The position numbers and the translations under genes are program-made. From CAJXQU01 sp965223825 (GTDB lineage: Bacteria; Pseudomonadota; Gammaproteobacteria; CAJXQU01): DNA of 64,000 bases. The stretch spans positions 3,038,001-3,102,000 of the forward strand of contig OZ245018.1 of the NCBI GenBank assembly GCA_965223825.1. The letters run 5' to 3'. The notes beneath the pieces are model-generated. The model was not told the DNA's origin and searched no databases. It saw nothing but the letters and a program-made list of their open reading frames with translations. Shown here piece by piece: positions 54,140-62,303 of this stretch (its first letter is position 1; every line of letters starts with the position of its first letter).

Positions 54140-54940
54140 TCAAAAACGTAATTTATATTCAGCCTGAGAGGATGAGGTGAAAGGAACAATATGTTGGGCT
54201 GGCATCTTCACCTTTTCTGCTGTTATGTGCCATTCAGCTAGCTCTAGATCAATCTCAGACCATTCAGCATGGCGTAGTTCACCGGGGTGCACAAAGAGAA
54301 GGGGCGCAAGTTGCAGGCCGAACTTTGTAATGAACTCACCTTGATAATTTTCTATCGTCCTGAGTAATTCACCCACCTTAACAGGATCGGTGATTGAAGC
54401 ATGATGCTTAGTTTTCGCTGGTATCAATGCGCTTTTAAGATCGGCGGCGGGATCGCGTTCTGCTCGACCAGTCGCAATGGCGAAACGTAACACCTGACCA
54501 CAATTTTGGTGAGTACGATGAGCGGATTCATGCGCCCCTGTGCTTTCGATGTGTCTGAGCGCCTGCAAGAGTTCAGGCGCGGTAACTTCTATGATCGGCT
54601 TATTTCCTACTCTGGGAAAGATGTACCGCTCAAAACGACGAGTTAGCTTTTAAGTGTAGCTAGGCACCCATTTCCTGACGCTATGGTCTAACCACTCTCG
54701 TGTGATTGCCTCGAAACTATTTTCACGGCTTTCACGCTCAGTCTGCTTTTTCACTTTTTTGTGAAATGAAGGATCGCCACCATCTGCAAGGACTGTTCTG
54801 TATTCATCCCGTTTGCTTCTGGCTTTCTTGAGGCTGGTTTCAGGATAGGTTCCGATTGAGATTGTCTTCTCTTTGCCATCCATCTTCCTTTGCTTATCAC
54901 CTGGCTTGGCATTTCTTACGGCTGTATCGCTCAGTGGCAT
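54140..54940 (-). pseudogene. int: Decayed P4-type tyrosine integrase
   Basis: One reading frame covers an N-terminal arm-binding domain (MPLSDTAVRNAKPGDK...) and part of the catalytic region (GELRHAEWSEIDLE). It carries an in-frame TAA (54650-54652) where relatives have Glu (YT*KLTRRFERY). The N-terminal domain also lacks about 30 residues between QRKM and GKEKTIS. The 3' end stops just after HIVP, so the second catalytic box with HxxR and Tyr is missing. It is close in sequence to the integrase at 63323-64000 but clearly dead. Confidence 0.9.
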
Positions 54941-54942
54941 TG

Positions 54943-55350
54943 TTACCCCGTCTCAGATAGGTAATTGTGGGAACCAAATTGGAGTTACCCCTAAATGGCT
55001 AGATGCTACAGAATCGTCAAGGATGCCAGAGGACAATATACAAGCTGAAAAGCTTGTTTTATTGGCTTTGATGGACGATTTAGGACTTGGAAGGATGAAG
55101 AAATGGTGCGGCACGAGGAAGCGAATAACAAGGTTAAGATTCTGATATATATGAATATAATTTAGATAATTATTTACTATTACCCCTAATAGTTACCCCG
55201 CTCTGAGCTATACTACCCCTGAAGAAATAACTTCATCCCTGTCCGTTTTCTCTAATCTAAATTGAGTGTTAAGCACTGTTACAAACCTCATGTGATCCGA
55301 CTGGAAAGGGTAAGCCATCATTTGTTAGCGCATATTTCCAATAGGGGTAA
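54943..55350. repeat. Cluster of TTACCCC heptamers
   Basis: TTACCCC occurs at 54943, 54985, 55180 and 55193, a variant CTACCCC at 55213 and the inverse copy at 55344. Two copies extend to GTTACCCCG followed by CTCTGAG or TCTCAGA. They lie just upstream of the dead integrase, the place of arm-type or excisionase sites. The 415 bp from 54941 to 55355 hold no convincing gene. Confidence 0.6.
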
Positions 55351-55355
55351 AGATT

Positions 55356-55951
55356 ATGTCTACGACTATAGCGACATTAGGTGTGTCCTTATTCGCTAGG
55401 ACAGGCAAGTTTAGTAAAGGCATGGGGCGATTCAAACAACCTTAGGAATTTTTCCAAAGAAACCCGTAATCTCTCACGAAGGCTAACTAGTCTTTCCGCT
55501 GCGTTATCGACGGTTGTAGCAGGTGCGGGTGTAGGGTCATTGATCAAACAGCAATTCTCAGCTAACGATGCGTCAGCAAAGATGGCTGATACTTTGGGCA
55601 TATCAACTCAGAGAATGGCTGGCCTTCAACATCAAGCTAAGTTGGCGGGTATCGAAAGGGATTCTGAACAGCTCAATGCTATCCTTTGTTAAACGGTTAG
55701 GCTAGGCAAGAAATGGCATGGGACCTCTCTACCAATCTTTATCCAAAACGAATCCTGAATTACTCAAACAGTTGATAACTGCGAAATCGACAGGGGAGGC
55801 ACTAGATCTCCTTGCAGATAATGCAGCGACTTTATCTAGAGCGACTGATATTGCCAACTTATCTAACGACAGCTTCAACAAGTCAGGAATTGTTATGGGG
55901 CGAGTCCTCATTGGTGGGTCAGAAAGAGTAGCAGCATATGCTGGATGTTGA
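55356..55951 (+). pseudogene. Phage tail tape-measure protein remnant
   Basis: ATG at 55356 (after AGGGGTAA) opens STTIATLGVSLFARTGKF, typical of a tape-measure start. The frame breaks near 55440, continues in another (NFSKETRNLSRRLTSLSAAL, then DTLGISTQRMAGLQHQAKLAG), and breaks again near 55690 before KTNPELLKQLITAKSTGEALDLL. Real tape-measure genes are several kb long, so only the first part survives, with at least two frameshifts and one stop. Confidence 0.75.
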
Positions 55952-56066
55952 TCATGTCAGGTGGCATACGTGTAGGGAGGGAGAGTCAATTCCTTCAGGT
56001 TCCCGAAATACTAGACCGAGCACCCAATGACAATTTTTTTCCCGCGAAATTTAGGAACTCAATCTG

Positions 56067-56549
56067 ATGGCTATAAAACGCACACCCACAAACTTGAGAC
56101 TGTTACATGGTAACCCTGGCAAGAAGCCATTACCTAAGAATGAACCCAAGCCTGAAAGCAGCATTCCTGCCTGTCCAACAGGACTCAGTGCTGCTCATCG
56201 TAAGGAATGGAAATGGATCACATCAGAGCTAGATAAAGTTGGCCTAGTGACACAGATCGATAAGGCGGCTTTGTTGGTCTATGTCGATGCCTACGTTGAG
56301 CTTTCAGAAGCTCTGAGAGAAATCGTGAAGGAAGGCCCTATAATGAAAGTTCCTGTCTTTGCAGGCAATACAGGACGAGTCGTTGGCCATCGTTATCAAA
56401 AGAACCCATGGGTATCGTATCCATAGCTAATAGAGCTAAAGAAGAACTAATGAAGATCAGCGGGGAATTTGGCCTCACGCCTGCAGCAAGGACTAGGATT
56501 GAGGTTAGGGCGGCTGGTGGAGATGGATCAGGTACTGGGGATTTTTTTT
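56067..56549 (+). pseudogene. P27-type phage terminase small subunit, frameshifted
   Basis: The start MAIKRTPTNLRLLHGNPGKKPLPKNEPKP is typical of P27-family terminase small subunits. A 5-bp duplication (GTATC at 56412-56416 and again at 56417-56421) shifts the frame. After it the family end continues as VSIANRAKEELMKISGEFGLTPAARTRI to 56549. So a single small duplication inactivated it. No large terminase subunit follows. Confidence 0.8.
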
Positions 56550-56667
56550 GAACAACTAACTGTATGAATTGTCAATAATTATGCAGCCATGATGATTTAA
56601 TTGTTGAAGAAATGCGCTCTCTGCCCGATAATGAATCTAAAGGACTGGGGATTCTCGGTCGACAACT

Positions 56668-56695
56668 AGCCTCGGTGGAAGCATCGAGGCTTTTT
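56668..56695 (+). terminator. Intrinsic terminator between phage remnant and DUF3800 gene
   Basis: AGCCTCG pairs with CGAGGCT around a 10-nt loop, followed by five T on the plus strand. It lies after the broken terminase gene and beside the end of the convergent DUF3800 gene. Confidence 0.75.
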
Positions 56696-56700
56696 GTTAT

Positions 56701-57441
56701 CTAGGGGAAGCACTTAAGACCCCACCCTTTTTTACGCCCATCTCCATTTTTGTAAAACTTACTTTCAAGTATTTCAAATGCACGGTTTTTTTGCTTAGAC
56801 CTAAGAGTTTTGATACCAACTGGGCGTGCAGTGAGATCAGCCATTTGTAAACCCGCTGAGTTGCTTTTCTTATCTGCAAACATGATTTCAAAAGGTAATT
56901 GAAGGTTGTCGTAATTTTCACCACTGCAAATCCGACGAAATTCTAACTCTAACTCTGCATCTTCCTGTTTGCCCCTTTTCTCAACAATGATATGTGTTTT
57001 CTTATCAGCTTCGCCTTGCGAACGCAAAAAATAAAACACACGCTCCAACCCAAAACCAAGTGCCACATGATAAGGATTCTCTGGGCTAGTGTATTTCCGT
57101 CGATAGAGTTCCTTATGAATCACCGAACAAATTAACGTGAAGTTTGTATCTGCAACAACCTGTGTTAATTCTCTTAGAAAACTCTCTTTCAACTCAGGTG
57201 TTTTAAGAAAGGTAAAATCATTCCTATCCTTGCGAATATCGGCTTCATGCAAAATGATTTGATCATGCCCAAAGTGCTCAAATTTGAACCTCTGTAATGC
57301 AGGAACCAATTGTTCATAGTAGTCACTCTTGCGGAAAATACAGAAAGCCAGAACGAATACTGGGTAATTTGGATCAATCGTTTTCAGGCCATGATCTCCA
57401 CTTTCATCGACATAAACAATGTAATCCGAGAATTTTTTCAT
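56701..57441 (-). CDS. DUF3800 domain protein
   Basis: A 246-residue protein of the DUF3800 family. It has the acidic YVDESGDHG near the N-terminus, a second acidic/histidine region (IILHEADIRK) and the C-terminal QMADLTARPV. This pattern resembles an RNase H-like fold with acidic metal ligands, and the family is frequent in mobile and defence islands; its activity has not been shown to my knowledge. It is intact and divergent from the HEPN-like gene, with a shared 300-bp gap. Confidence 0.85.
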   Translation of the reverse strand: MKKFSDYIVYVDESGDHGLKTIDPNYPVFVLAFCIFRKSDYYEQLVPALQRFKFEHFGHDQIILHEADIRKDRNDFTFLKTPELKESFLRELTQVVADTNFTLICSVIHKELYRRKYTSPENPYHVALGFGLERVFYFLRSQGEADKKTHIIVEKRGKQEDAELELEFRRICSGENYDNLQLPFEIMFADKKSNSAGLQMADLTARPVGIKTLRSKQKNRAFEILESKFYKNGDGRKKGWGLKCFP

Positions 57442-57741
57442 TGCATTTTATCTCCCAAAAACTGTCCTTGTTCATTTGCGACCGCAATCATACATACAAC
57501 TTTGCTAGTTATGTTCGCTATCATGGTCATACCTTAATTCAGCTCATATTCAAACGGACGCTGAAACATTTCAGCCTTCATATCGATTCCCTCTACGTTT
57601 ACTGATTTATCATATAGCTTTTAAAAAGTTTGCAGGTTAAAAAAATCAATGAATTTAGGCATTATTCTCACACTGAATGATTATGAATCAACAACTTAAA
57701 CCGCGCATAGCCTCTTATACGCGGTTGTACTTAGAGGTCAT
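57442..57741. other. Divergent promoter region with a leader hairpin (57700-57725)
   Basis: This is an AT-rich 300-bp gap between the DUF3800 and HEPN-like genes. At 57700-57725 ACCGCGCATA and TATACGCGGT form a 10-bp stem with one mismatch and a 6-nt loop, just before the AGAGGT ribosome site of the downstream gene. No other element was recognised. Confidence 0.5.
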
Positions 57742-58239
57742 ATGCAAGATATTTTGAAGAGAGCCGAACGGCTGGCTGAGATCAATCGGAACGTTGGAGC
57801 CACTTTGTGGGAACTCCAAGAATTAGAGAGCAGTTGTGCAAAATGTTTCTTCTTAATAGCACAAGCTACTGTTGGAATGGGGGAGGAAGCAGGTGATCAA
57901 CTACTCAATAAAGCATTAGGTAAAACCTTCGGGAGAACCATTTACCTTTTTAAGGAAGAAGAAATACTACCAGCTGATCTAGTTCGAAAACTTGAAAGCT
58001 TACTTAAAGATCGTAATTGGCTTGTTCATAGTTCTCGCCTAGATAGTCGTGGTGCAATCTATTCAGATGGCAAAACCACAGATCTTGTAACAAGATTAAA
58101 AGGAATTGCTGATTTATCTACTGAAACTCATGGTGAAATAGCAACACTTGCAGAAAATTTTGTTCAAAAAGCTGGAGTGCCTCTAACCGATATTGACAGG
58201 ATTGCTCAAGATCTGCTCGAACAATGGCACAACGATTAA
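57742..58239 (+). CDS. HEPN-like protein with R-N-x3-H motif
   Basis: A 165-residue helical protein that I do not recognise by full-length family. It contains RNWLVH (91-96), which fits the R-x4-6-H motif of HEPN ribonucleases including the usual Asn after Arg. The surrounding helices (LVRKLESLLKDRNWLVHSSR) fit a HEPN fold. HEPN proteins act as RNases in toxin-antitoxin and abortive-infection systems. No obvious antitoxin is beside it unless the DUF3800 protein or a missing gene serves. The call is from a short motif. Confidence 0.55.
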   Translation: MQDILKRAERLAEINRNVGATLWELQELESSCAKCFFLIAQATVGMGEEAGDQLLNKALGKTFGRTIYLFKEEEILPADLVRKLESLLKDRNWLVHSSRLDSRGAIYSDGKTTDLVTRLKGIADLSTETHGEIATLAENFVQKAGVPLTDIDRIAQDLLEQWHND

Positions 58240-58459
58240 CTCTCTATTCCCAAACTAAACAAGTTTGTGGTTAAACATACGTGAAGTGTGACCGCAAACC
58301 CAAGACCTCCAGGCAAATTTCCCGCTTTTCAACAACAACTGTCACACACTCACAATGCCAGCTAAGTAGGCCTTGAATCAGTCCTAAGCGTTGGGTTACA
58401 TATATGTCCCGTGCGATTGACGCATATAAATCCACTCAAATCAGACAAGGAATGTCGAA

Positions 58460-59074
58460 ATGAAAAAAACTTTAATTGCTCTTCTTCTTCTCGCGTCTAC
58501 TTCTCTAATTAATGCCCAAGCCGATCCTATTACCTTTTTGGATGTTACAAGTCAGGGTACTTGGGTACTTCCAGAAGGTGAGTACTACCATGATGAAAAC
58601 AATTCTGTTATCGATAATTTAAGCGGCATTCTCGATCCCGGTTATGCTAGGTTCAAGGTGTCATATGATTTCTATGAAGCTGACGGTTACGTGCGAAACA
58701 GGTCATCTTGGTATCTAGATTTTGCTTCTTCTGATGTGCAGAGGCCGATGCAGAAGGGAGTGTACGATGCTGTTGAGTGGCGCCCATTCAGCGTACGTTA
58801 CCCTGAAGGCATGTCAATATATGGGAATGGTCGAGCAGATGACCTTCGAGGATCTTTTGAAGTACACGATGTAAGTTACAAGGAAGACAAAATTAGTAGC
58901 TTTGCAGCATCATTTGAGCAAGATAACCGTGTCTCCGGAAGATTCGCTTACAACTCAGACTACTTTTCATCCTCTTCTGATAATGGGGCAGCAGACGTAC
59001 CAGAACCACCTATAACACTGTTACTACTTGCAGGCATGCTGTCTTTAGGAATCAGGAAGTTTACAAAGCGGTAA
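58460..59074 (+). CDS. PEP-CTERM anchored secreted protein
   Basis: A 204-residue protein with an N-terminal signal peptide and a C-terminal sorting signal DVPEPPITLLLLAG followed by a basic end (RKFTKR). This is the PEP-CTERM tripartite signal recognised by exosortase. The body is rich in Tyr, Asp and Ser without a family I can name. GGAA precedes the ATG at 58460. The exosortase must be elsewhere in the genome if this is processed. Confidence 0.8.
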   Translation: MKKTLIALLLLASTSLINAQADPITFLDVTSQGTWVLPEGEYYHDENNSVIDNLSGILDPGYARFKVSYDFYEADGYVRNRSSWYLDFASSDVQRPMQKGVYDAVEWRPFSVRYPEGMSIYGNGRADDLRGSFEVHDVSYKEDKISSFAASFEQDNRVSGRFAYNSDYFSSSSDNGAADVPEPPITLLLLAGMLSLGIRKFTKR

Positions 59075-59092
59075 ACTCAGGACTCAAGATAC

Positions 59093-59557
59093 ATGAAACG
59101 AATCTTATTCTTCACTTTTCTGATTTTTCTGAGCGGTTGTGCAAATAACCATCGAGTATTTAAGACATATGGAGAGCAACCCTTGCCAATCAATGAAATC
59201 GGAATCCTCTCAGGAGGGATGCACGATAACGAGGGTATATTAGGGTGGAGGTTTGCTTGCTTTAACGGATATTCAGAAATATCTAATGACAAGATCGGAG
59301 ACTATATCGACCTTCCCAACAACCCGACTGAAGTTCATATGTTACCTGGGAAGTACATATTCACTGTTTATTGTAGCGATCCAGATAAATATCAGTATTT
59401 TAAGAAAGTCATCACATTAAAACCGGGAAATACAACAAGCGTTACCTGTGGGTGGGAACCATCTGGATCATGGACAGAAGCAGGAACTTACAAACTCATA
59501 ATCACTGAATCAATAACTCAACCTGAAGGAACAACGAAGGCTGATGAACCTAAATAG
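59093..59557 (+). CDS. Putative lipoprotein of unknown function
   Basis: A 154-residue protein with a lipoprotein signal ending in FLSGC. The remainder, with its own Cys (FACFNG, VYCSDP, VTCGWEP) and LPGKYIFTVYC, looks like a small beta-rich domain. It follows the PEP-CTERM gene by 18 bp and probably shares its transcript. No family recognised. Confidence 0.7.
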   Translation: MKRILFFTFLIFLSGCANNHRVFKTYGEQPLPINEIGILSGGMHDNEGILGWRFACFNGYSEISNDKIGDYIDLPNNPTEVHMLPGKYIFTVYCSDPDKYQYFKKVITLKPGNTTSVTCGWEPSGSWTEAGTYKLIITESITQPEGTTKADEPK

Positions 59558-59580
59558 ATGGATATGATTTATCAACACAC

Positions 59581-59618
59581 AAGGGCATATGCTCACCGAC
59601 AATATGAGATATGCCCTT
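59581..59618 (+). terminator. Hairpin after the lipoprotein gene
   Basis: AAGGGCATAT pairs with ATATGCCCTT, with four more inner pairs after a bulge, 23 bp past the stop. A U-run is missing, so it is a weak or factor-dependent end. Confidence 0.5.
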
Positions 59619-59724
59619 ACCCTAGGGTTTCACCTTAACTAAGTGCTGTTATGCGTTTATTCAGTGTAATGAAGGGCCTTCTTGACCTTCTACGAGAGAA
59701 AAATAAAAAAGGTACTATCAAGGA

Positions 59725-60240
59725 TCAGCGTGCATGCAGGTGATAGATGACTGCGTTCTTTGAAAAATGTTCGCTTGAACGCCTTTGTTTGACTAGACTA
59801 TTTGCAAAATTTCTTAAAGCCTGGCCGCATTCATTTCTCAATATTAAGCACATCTCATCTATCTTTTTGCCTGCAAGCATATGTGGTGTGCGTTCGGGGA
59901 TTGACATGATTTCTACCCGAAGTTCAGCAACCTTTTCTTTCATGACGTTAATGTGCTTTTCTTTATCTATAAGCTTCCCTCTAACCTGATCAAATTCCAA
60001 TTCTTCTTTCTCATATCTCAACCCTTTAACTTTAGCATCAAGCTTTGCAGCTTCCGTACTCCCTGAGTCTTTGTGCATTTGACAGTAGTTCTGTACAGAT
60101 TCAGCTAGATCATATTTTCCTCTATCAACTTTGACACTACCCCTTCATCACACAATTGATAGATTCTACGAGCATCCAGGCCAAGCAAGAGGCAAAGTTC
60201 TTTTACACCGACTGATTCTGGCAGACTAGCTTGAGTCATA
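59725..60240 (-). pseudogene. Nu1-type phage terminase small subunit, frameshifted
   Basis: ATG at 60240 opens MTQASLPESVGVKELCLLLGLDARRIYQLCDEGVV, the winged-helix N-terminus of Nu1/TerS proteins. One base is missing near 60130. In the next frame the text continues KVDRGKYDLAESVQNYCQMHKDSGS, then the coiled helical part to 59725. An open frame that starts at 60078 covers only this second part. The gene would bind packaging sites; it is dead as written. It is a different family from the terminase relic at 56067. Confidence 0.75.
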
Positions 60241-60411
60241 CTCACCTCCTTTCTGTAATCAATAATATTTCAACGAAAATGAGATATATCCCTGAAAAAG
60301 GTGAAAAACTACATTTGCCTTCAAATAATTATTTTTTCTATTCACTTCCTTTACCTCAGATTTAAAGATCAATTAGATAACCAGATAAACGCACCCACAT
60401 GGTAATTATAT

Positions 60412-60596
60412 GGTTCCTAGAATTTAGACCAGAGGGTGTTTTTTAGGTAAATTCATAACTCATTGATCTATTATGATATTTCTATTTTCTCGTTCCTAAA
60501 TTCTAGACCAGCAATTTTTGCTCTGGTCTAATTTCTAGACCAGTTTTTTAGCTATCTGGTCTAAATTCTGAACCAGTCTGTCCTAAAATTTAGGAC
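60412..60596. repeat. Cluster of GGTCTAAATTCTAGACC-like palindromes
   Basis: Related palindromes are centred near 60423, 60501, 60533, 60566 and 60588. The best are CTGGTCTA-ATTTC-TAGACCAG (60523-60543) and GTCCTAAA-A-TTTAGGAC (60580-60596). The last four lie at steps of about 32, 33 and 22 bp. They follow the end of the winged-helix gene and overlap its stop. They may be an origin (iterons) or a multi-site operator. The gap 60241-60582 has no gene. Confidence 0.75.
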
Positions 60597-60996
60597 CGTG
60601 ATTTTTTTTCGCGAGTACAGCTACAGGTTTTCCTGGTTTCCAAATTTTCCACTCACTTGTTGGATCCTGATCGTTGCATCTCATGATCGTTAGTCGCCAT
60701 TCTCTTGCCTTCCTTTCCATCCAAAGTTCACCATTCGTAAGTACAAGAAATCCATGTTCAGCAAGTTCATGAAAGGCATTTGAGGCAGTTTGTTTTGATA
60801 CACCTAACCTTTTAATTGCGTTCGTTAAAGAGATACTTAAGTGACCATTAGTACTCGGTAAGTAAATCCTGGCAAATTCAATCAGTAGACTACGAGATAC
60901 AGGTGACAAATCCATATAAGCATCAGAGTCAATGTACTCATCGTAAAAACGAAACCATTTTCCAGGGTAATCATTAACATATTTTTTCTTAGCCAC
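60583..60996 (-). CDS. Winged-helix phage/plasmid-type DNA-binding protein
   Basis: A 137-residue protein. The N-terminal part (KWFRFYDEYIDSDAYMDLSP) and a clear winged helix (SISLTNAIKRLGVSKQTASNAFHELAEHG, about 53-82) recall replication or regulatory proteins of integrative elements. It ends KKNHGPKF right in a palindromic repeat cluster, and the frame may once have continued through the repeats. It might bind these repeats. It overlaps the upstream small gene by 8 bp. Confidence 0.6.
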   Translation of the reverse strand: MAKKKYVNDYPGKWFRFYDEYIDSDAYMDLSPVSRSLLIEFARIYLPSTNGHLSISLTNAIKRLGVSKQTASNAFHELAEHGFLVLTNGELWMERKAREWRLTIMRCNDQDPTSEWKIWKPGKPVAVLAKKNHGPKF

Positions 60997-61207
60997 TGTA
61001 CCCTACCTTCCTTGATGAGCCATTTCTAATAAGCCTCACCCCATCACTTGTTACCTCTGCGACTCTGTGGGTGTACTTTGACCCAGCGTTATGCCTTTCA
61101 ATCACAATCAATGGATACTGGCTTAATTTAGTCTTTGCCCAATTCAGACAAGGCAGAAACCCGCTAGTAAACTCTTCACCAGATACATACGCTCTGAAGA
61201 TTTTCAT
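60989..61207 (-). CDS. Small island protein of unknown function
   Basis: A 72-residue protein (MKIFRAYVSGEEFTSGF..., then SDGVRLIRNGSSRK). The ATG at 61207 is preferred over the one 8 codons upstream because it fits the gene spacing. It sits in a row of overlapping minus-strand genes. No family recognised. Confidence 0.5.
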   Translation of the reverse strand: MKIFRAYVSGEEFTSGFLPCLNWAKTKLSQYPLIVIERHNAGSKYTHRVAEVTSDGVRLIRNGSSRKVGYSG

Positions 61208-61211
61208 GATC

Positions 61212-61454
61212 TTATGTCTCCACATGAGCACTTGATGTAGGCCTCACTTCATACAGAGGACAGGTCACGCAGGTGCATTTTTCGACTTGTTTTCGCCAAT
61301 TTCCTACCTGGTAAGGGTCATACACGCACTCAATACATTTTGAGTTGATTTTGCCACGCAAGCCGGGCTGCAAGGCCCATTTTTGAATTAACTCTTGTTG
61401 GGTTCTTTTCCCAGCCACTCTTAACGATGTTTCAGGTCTGTATTGAACTTCCAT
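61212..61454 (-). CDS. Small zinc-finger-like phage protein
   Basis: An 80-residue protein with two Cys pairs, KCIECVYD and CTCVTCPLYEVRP, that should bind zinc. Proteins with this Cys pattern and the CPLYxVRP end are common in prophages and satellites, with unknown role. It lies 4 bp from the next gene. Confidence 0.65.
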   Translation of the reverse strand: MEVQYRPETSLRVAGKRTQQELIQKWALQPGLRGKINSKCIECVYDPYQVGNWRKQVEKCTCVTCPLYEVRPTSSAHVET

Positions 61455-61456
61455 TC

Positions 61457-61702
61457 TTACACCTCACCTATTGAAAACTTTTTCACAACTGAATCTGCAC
61501 GATATGGAGCTTTGTGTAACTGCTTCACTGCAGAATCGATTGCAACGCGTGATTGGCGATCTAATTCACCTATAAGGATTGAAAGACCAGCAAGCTCACA
61601 ACTGATAAGGGGTATTTGATCGAACACAAGTTGATAGCGTTCGCGATCAGCTTTACTAAGGTCTTCGACTTTCGATTTGTAAAGCTCTCTTCTATTCTTC
61701 AT
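61457..61702 (-). CDS. Small island protein of unknown function
   Basis: An 81-residue, largely helical protein. The start at 61702 is set by GGGAGG seven bases before the ATG; the open frame extends 22 codons further but into the upstream gene. It starts 1 bp after that gene ends. No family recognised. Confidence 0.5.
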   Translation of the reverse strand: MKNRRELYKSKVEDLSKADRERYQLVFDQIPLISCELAGLSILIGELDRQSRVAIDSAVKQLHKAPYRADSVVKKFSIGEV

Positions 61703-61703
61703 C

Positions 61704-61997
61704 TCACTCCCTCCCTTCAACCCAGTTGCAGCCCAAGAGTTCAGCTTGTGAATTGATGCAGTTTTCAAGTTCTCCTGCTTTGGTTCTAATGATGATTAAT
61801 GCTTGTATTGCATCACTGATTTCCCCTGAGGTTTTATCAACGGACTTCAATAAAATCTCAGCCATGCGAGTTAAGACTGATATATTGGAAAGGCCTTCTT
61901 GAGAGTTGGCATCAATATCCTTTATTGATGTTTCAAGTTGTTGAATCCTCTCTTTCAGAGAAGTGATCGTTTGAGGTTGATCATTATTTTCAATCAT
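61704..61997 (-). CDS. Small coiled-coil island protein
   Basis: A 97-residue protein with heptad-like helices (ITSLKERIQQLETSIKDID) and no clear domain. Its start overlaps the stop of alpA as ATGA, so it is translated with it. Function unknown. Confidence 0.5.
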   Translation of the reverse strand: MIENNDQPQTITSLKERIQQLETSIKDIDANSQEGLSNISVLTRMAEILLKSVDKTSGEISDAIQALIIIRTKAGELENCINSQAELLGCNWVEGRE

Positions 61998-62203
61998 CGC
62001 TGCACCTCACTTTGATCTTGACGTGATGCAGTGATGCGATCCTCAATCCATTGATTAATTTCAAATTCAAGCCAGCCGGAAGAACGTTCTGTAAGCTTTA
62101 TTTGTGATGGGAATTGTTTGCGCTGTATCAGCAAATAAATTGAACTACGTGACAAGCCAACTTTATTTTTGACTTCATCAATTTTTAGAATGCGATTGTC
62201 CAT
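61994..62203 (-). CDS. alpA: AlpA-family excisionase/regulator
   Basis: A 69-residue MerR/AlpA-like DNA-binding protein (ILKIDEVKNKVGLSRSSIYLLIQRKQFP, then WLEFEINQWIEDR). In P4-like satellites AlpA activates the integrase and the lytic genes. It is intact here, unlike the copy at 12757, and heads the row of small genes down to 60583. Confidence 0.85.
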   Translation of the reverse strand: MDNRILKIDEVKNKVGLSRSSIYLLIQRKQFPSQIKLTERSSGWLEFEINQWIEDRITASRQDQSEVQR

Positions 62204-62303
62204 TATGAATATCCCGTGTTGTTAACGACAGGCTCATAATGTCTTTCTGGATACAATGGGACACGGAGGAAAGAAAGTATTATTAGCTACACATCCTCCT
62301 TAT

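Noticed and set aside
54873..55145. Plus-strand open frame of 90 residues across the start of the dead integrase
   Set aside because: Its first part is antisense to the integrase and it has no ribosome site; the end (EDNIQAEKLVLLALMDDLG) looks protein-like but has no recognisable family.
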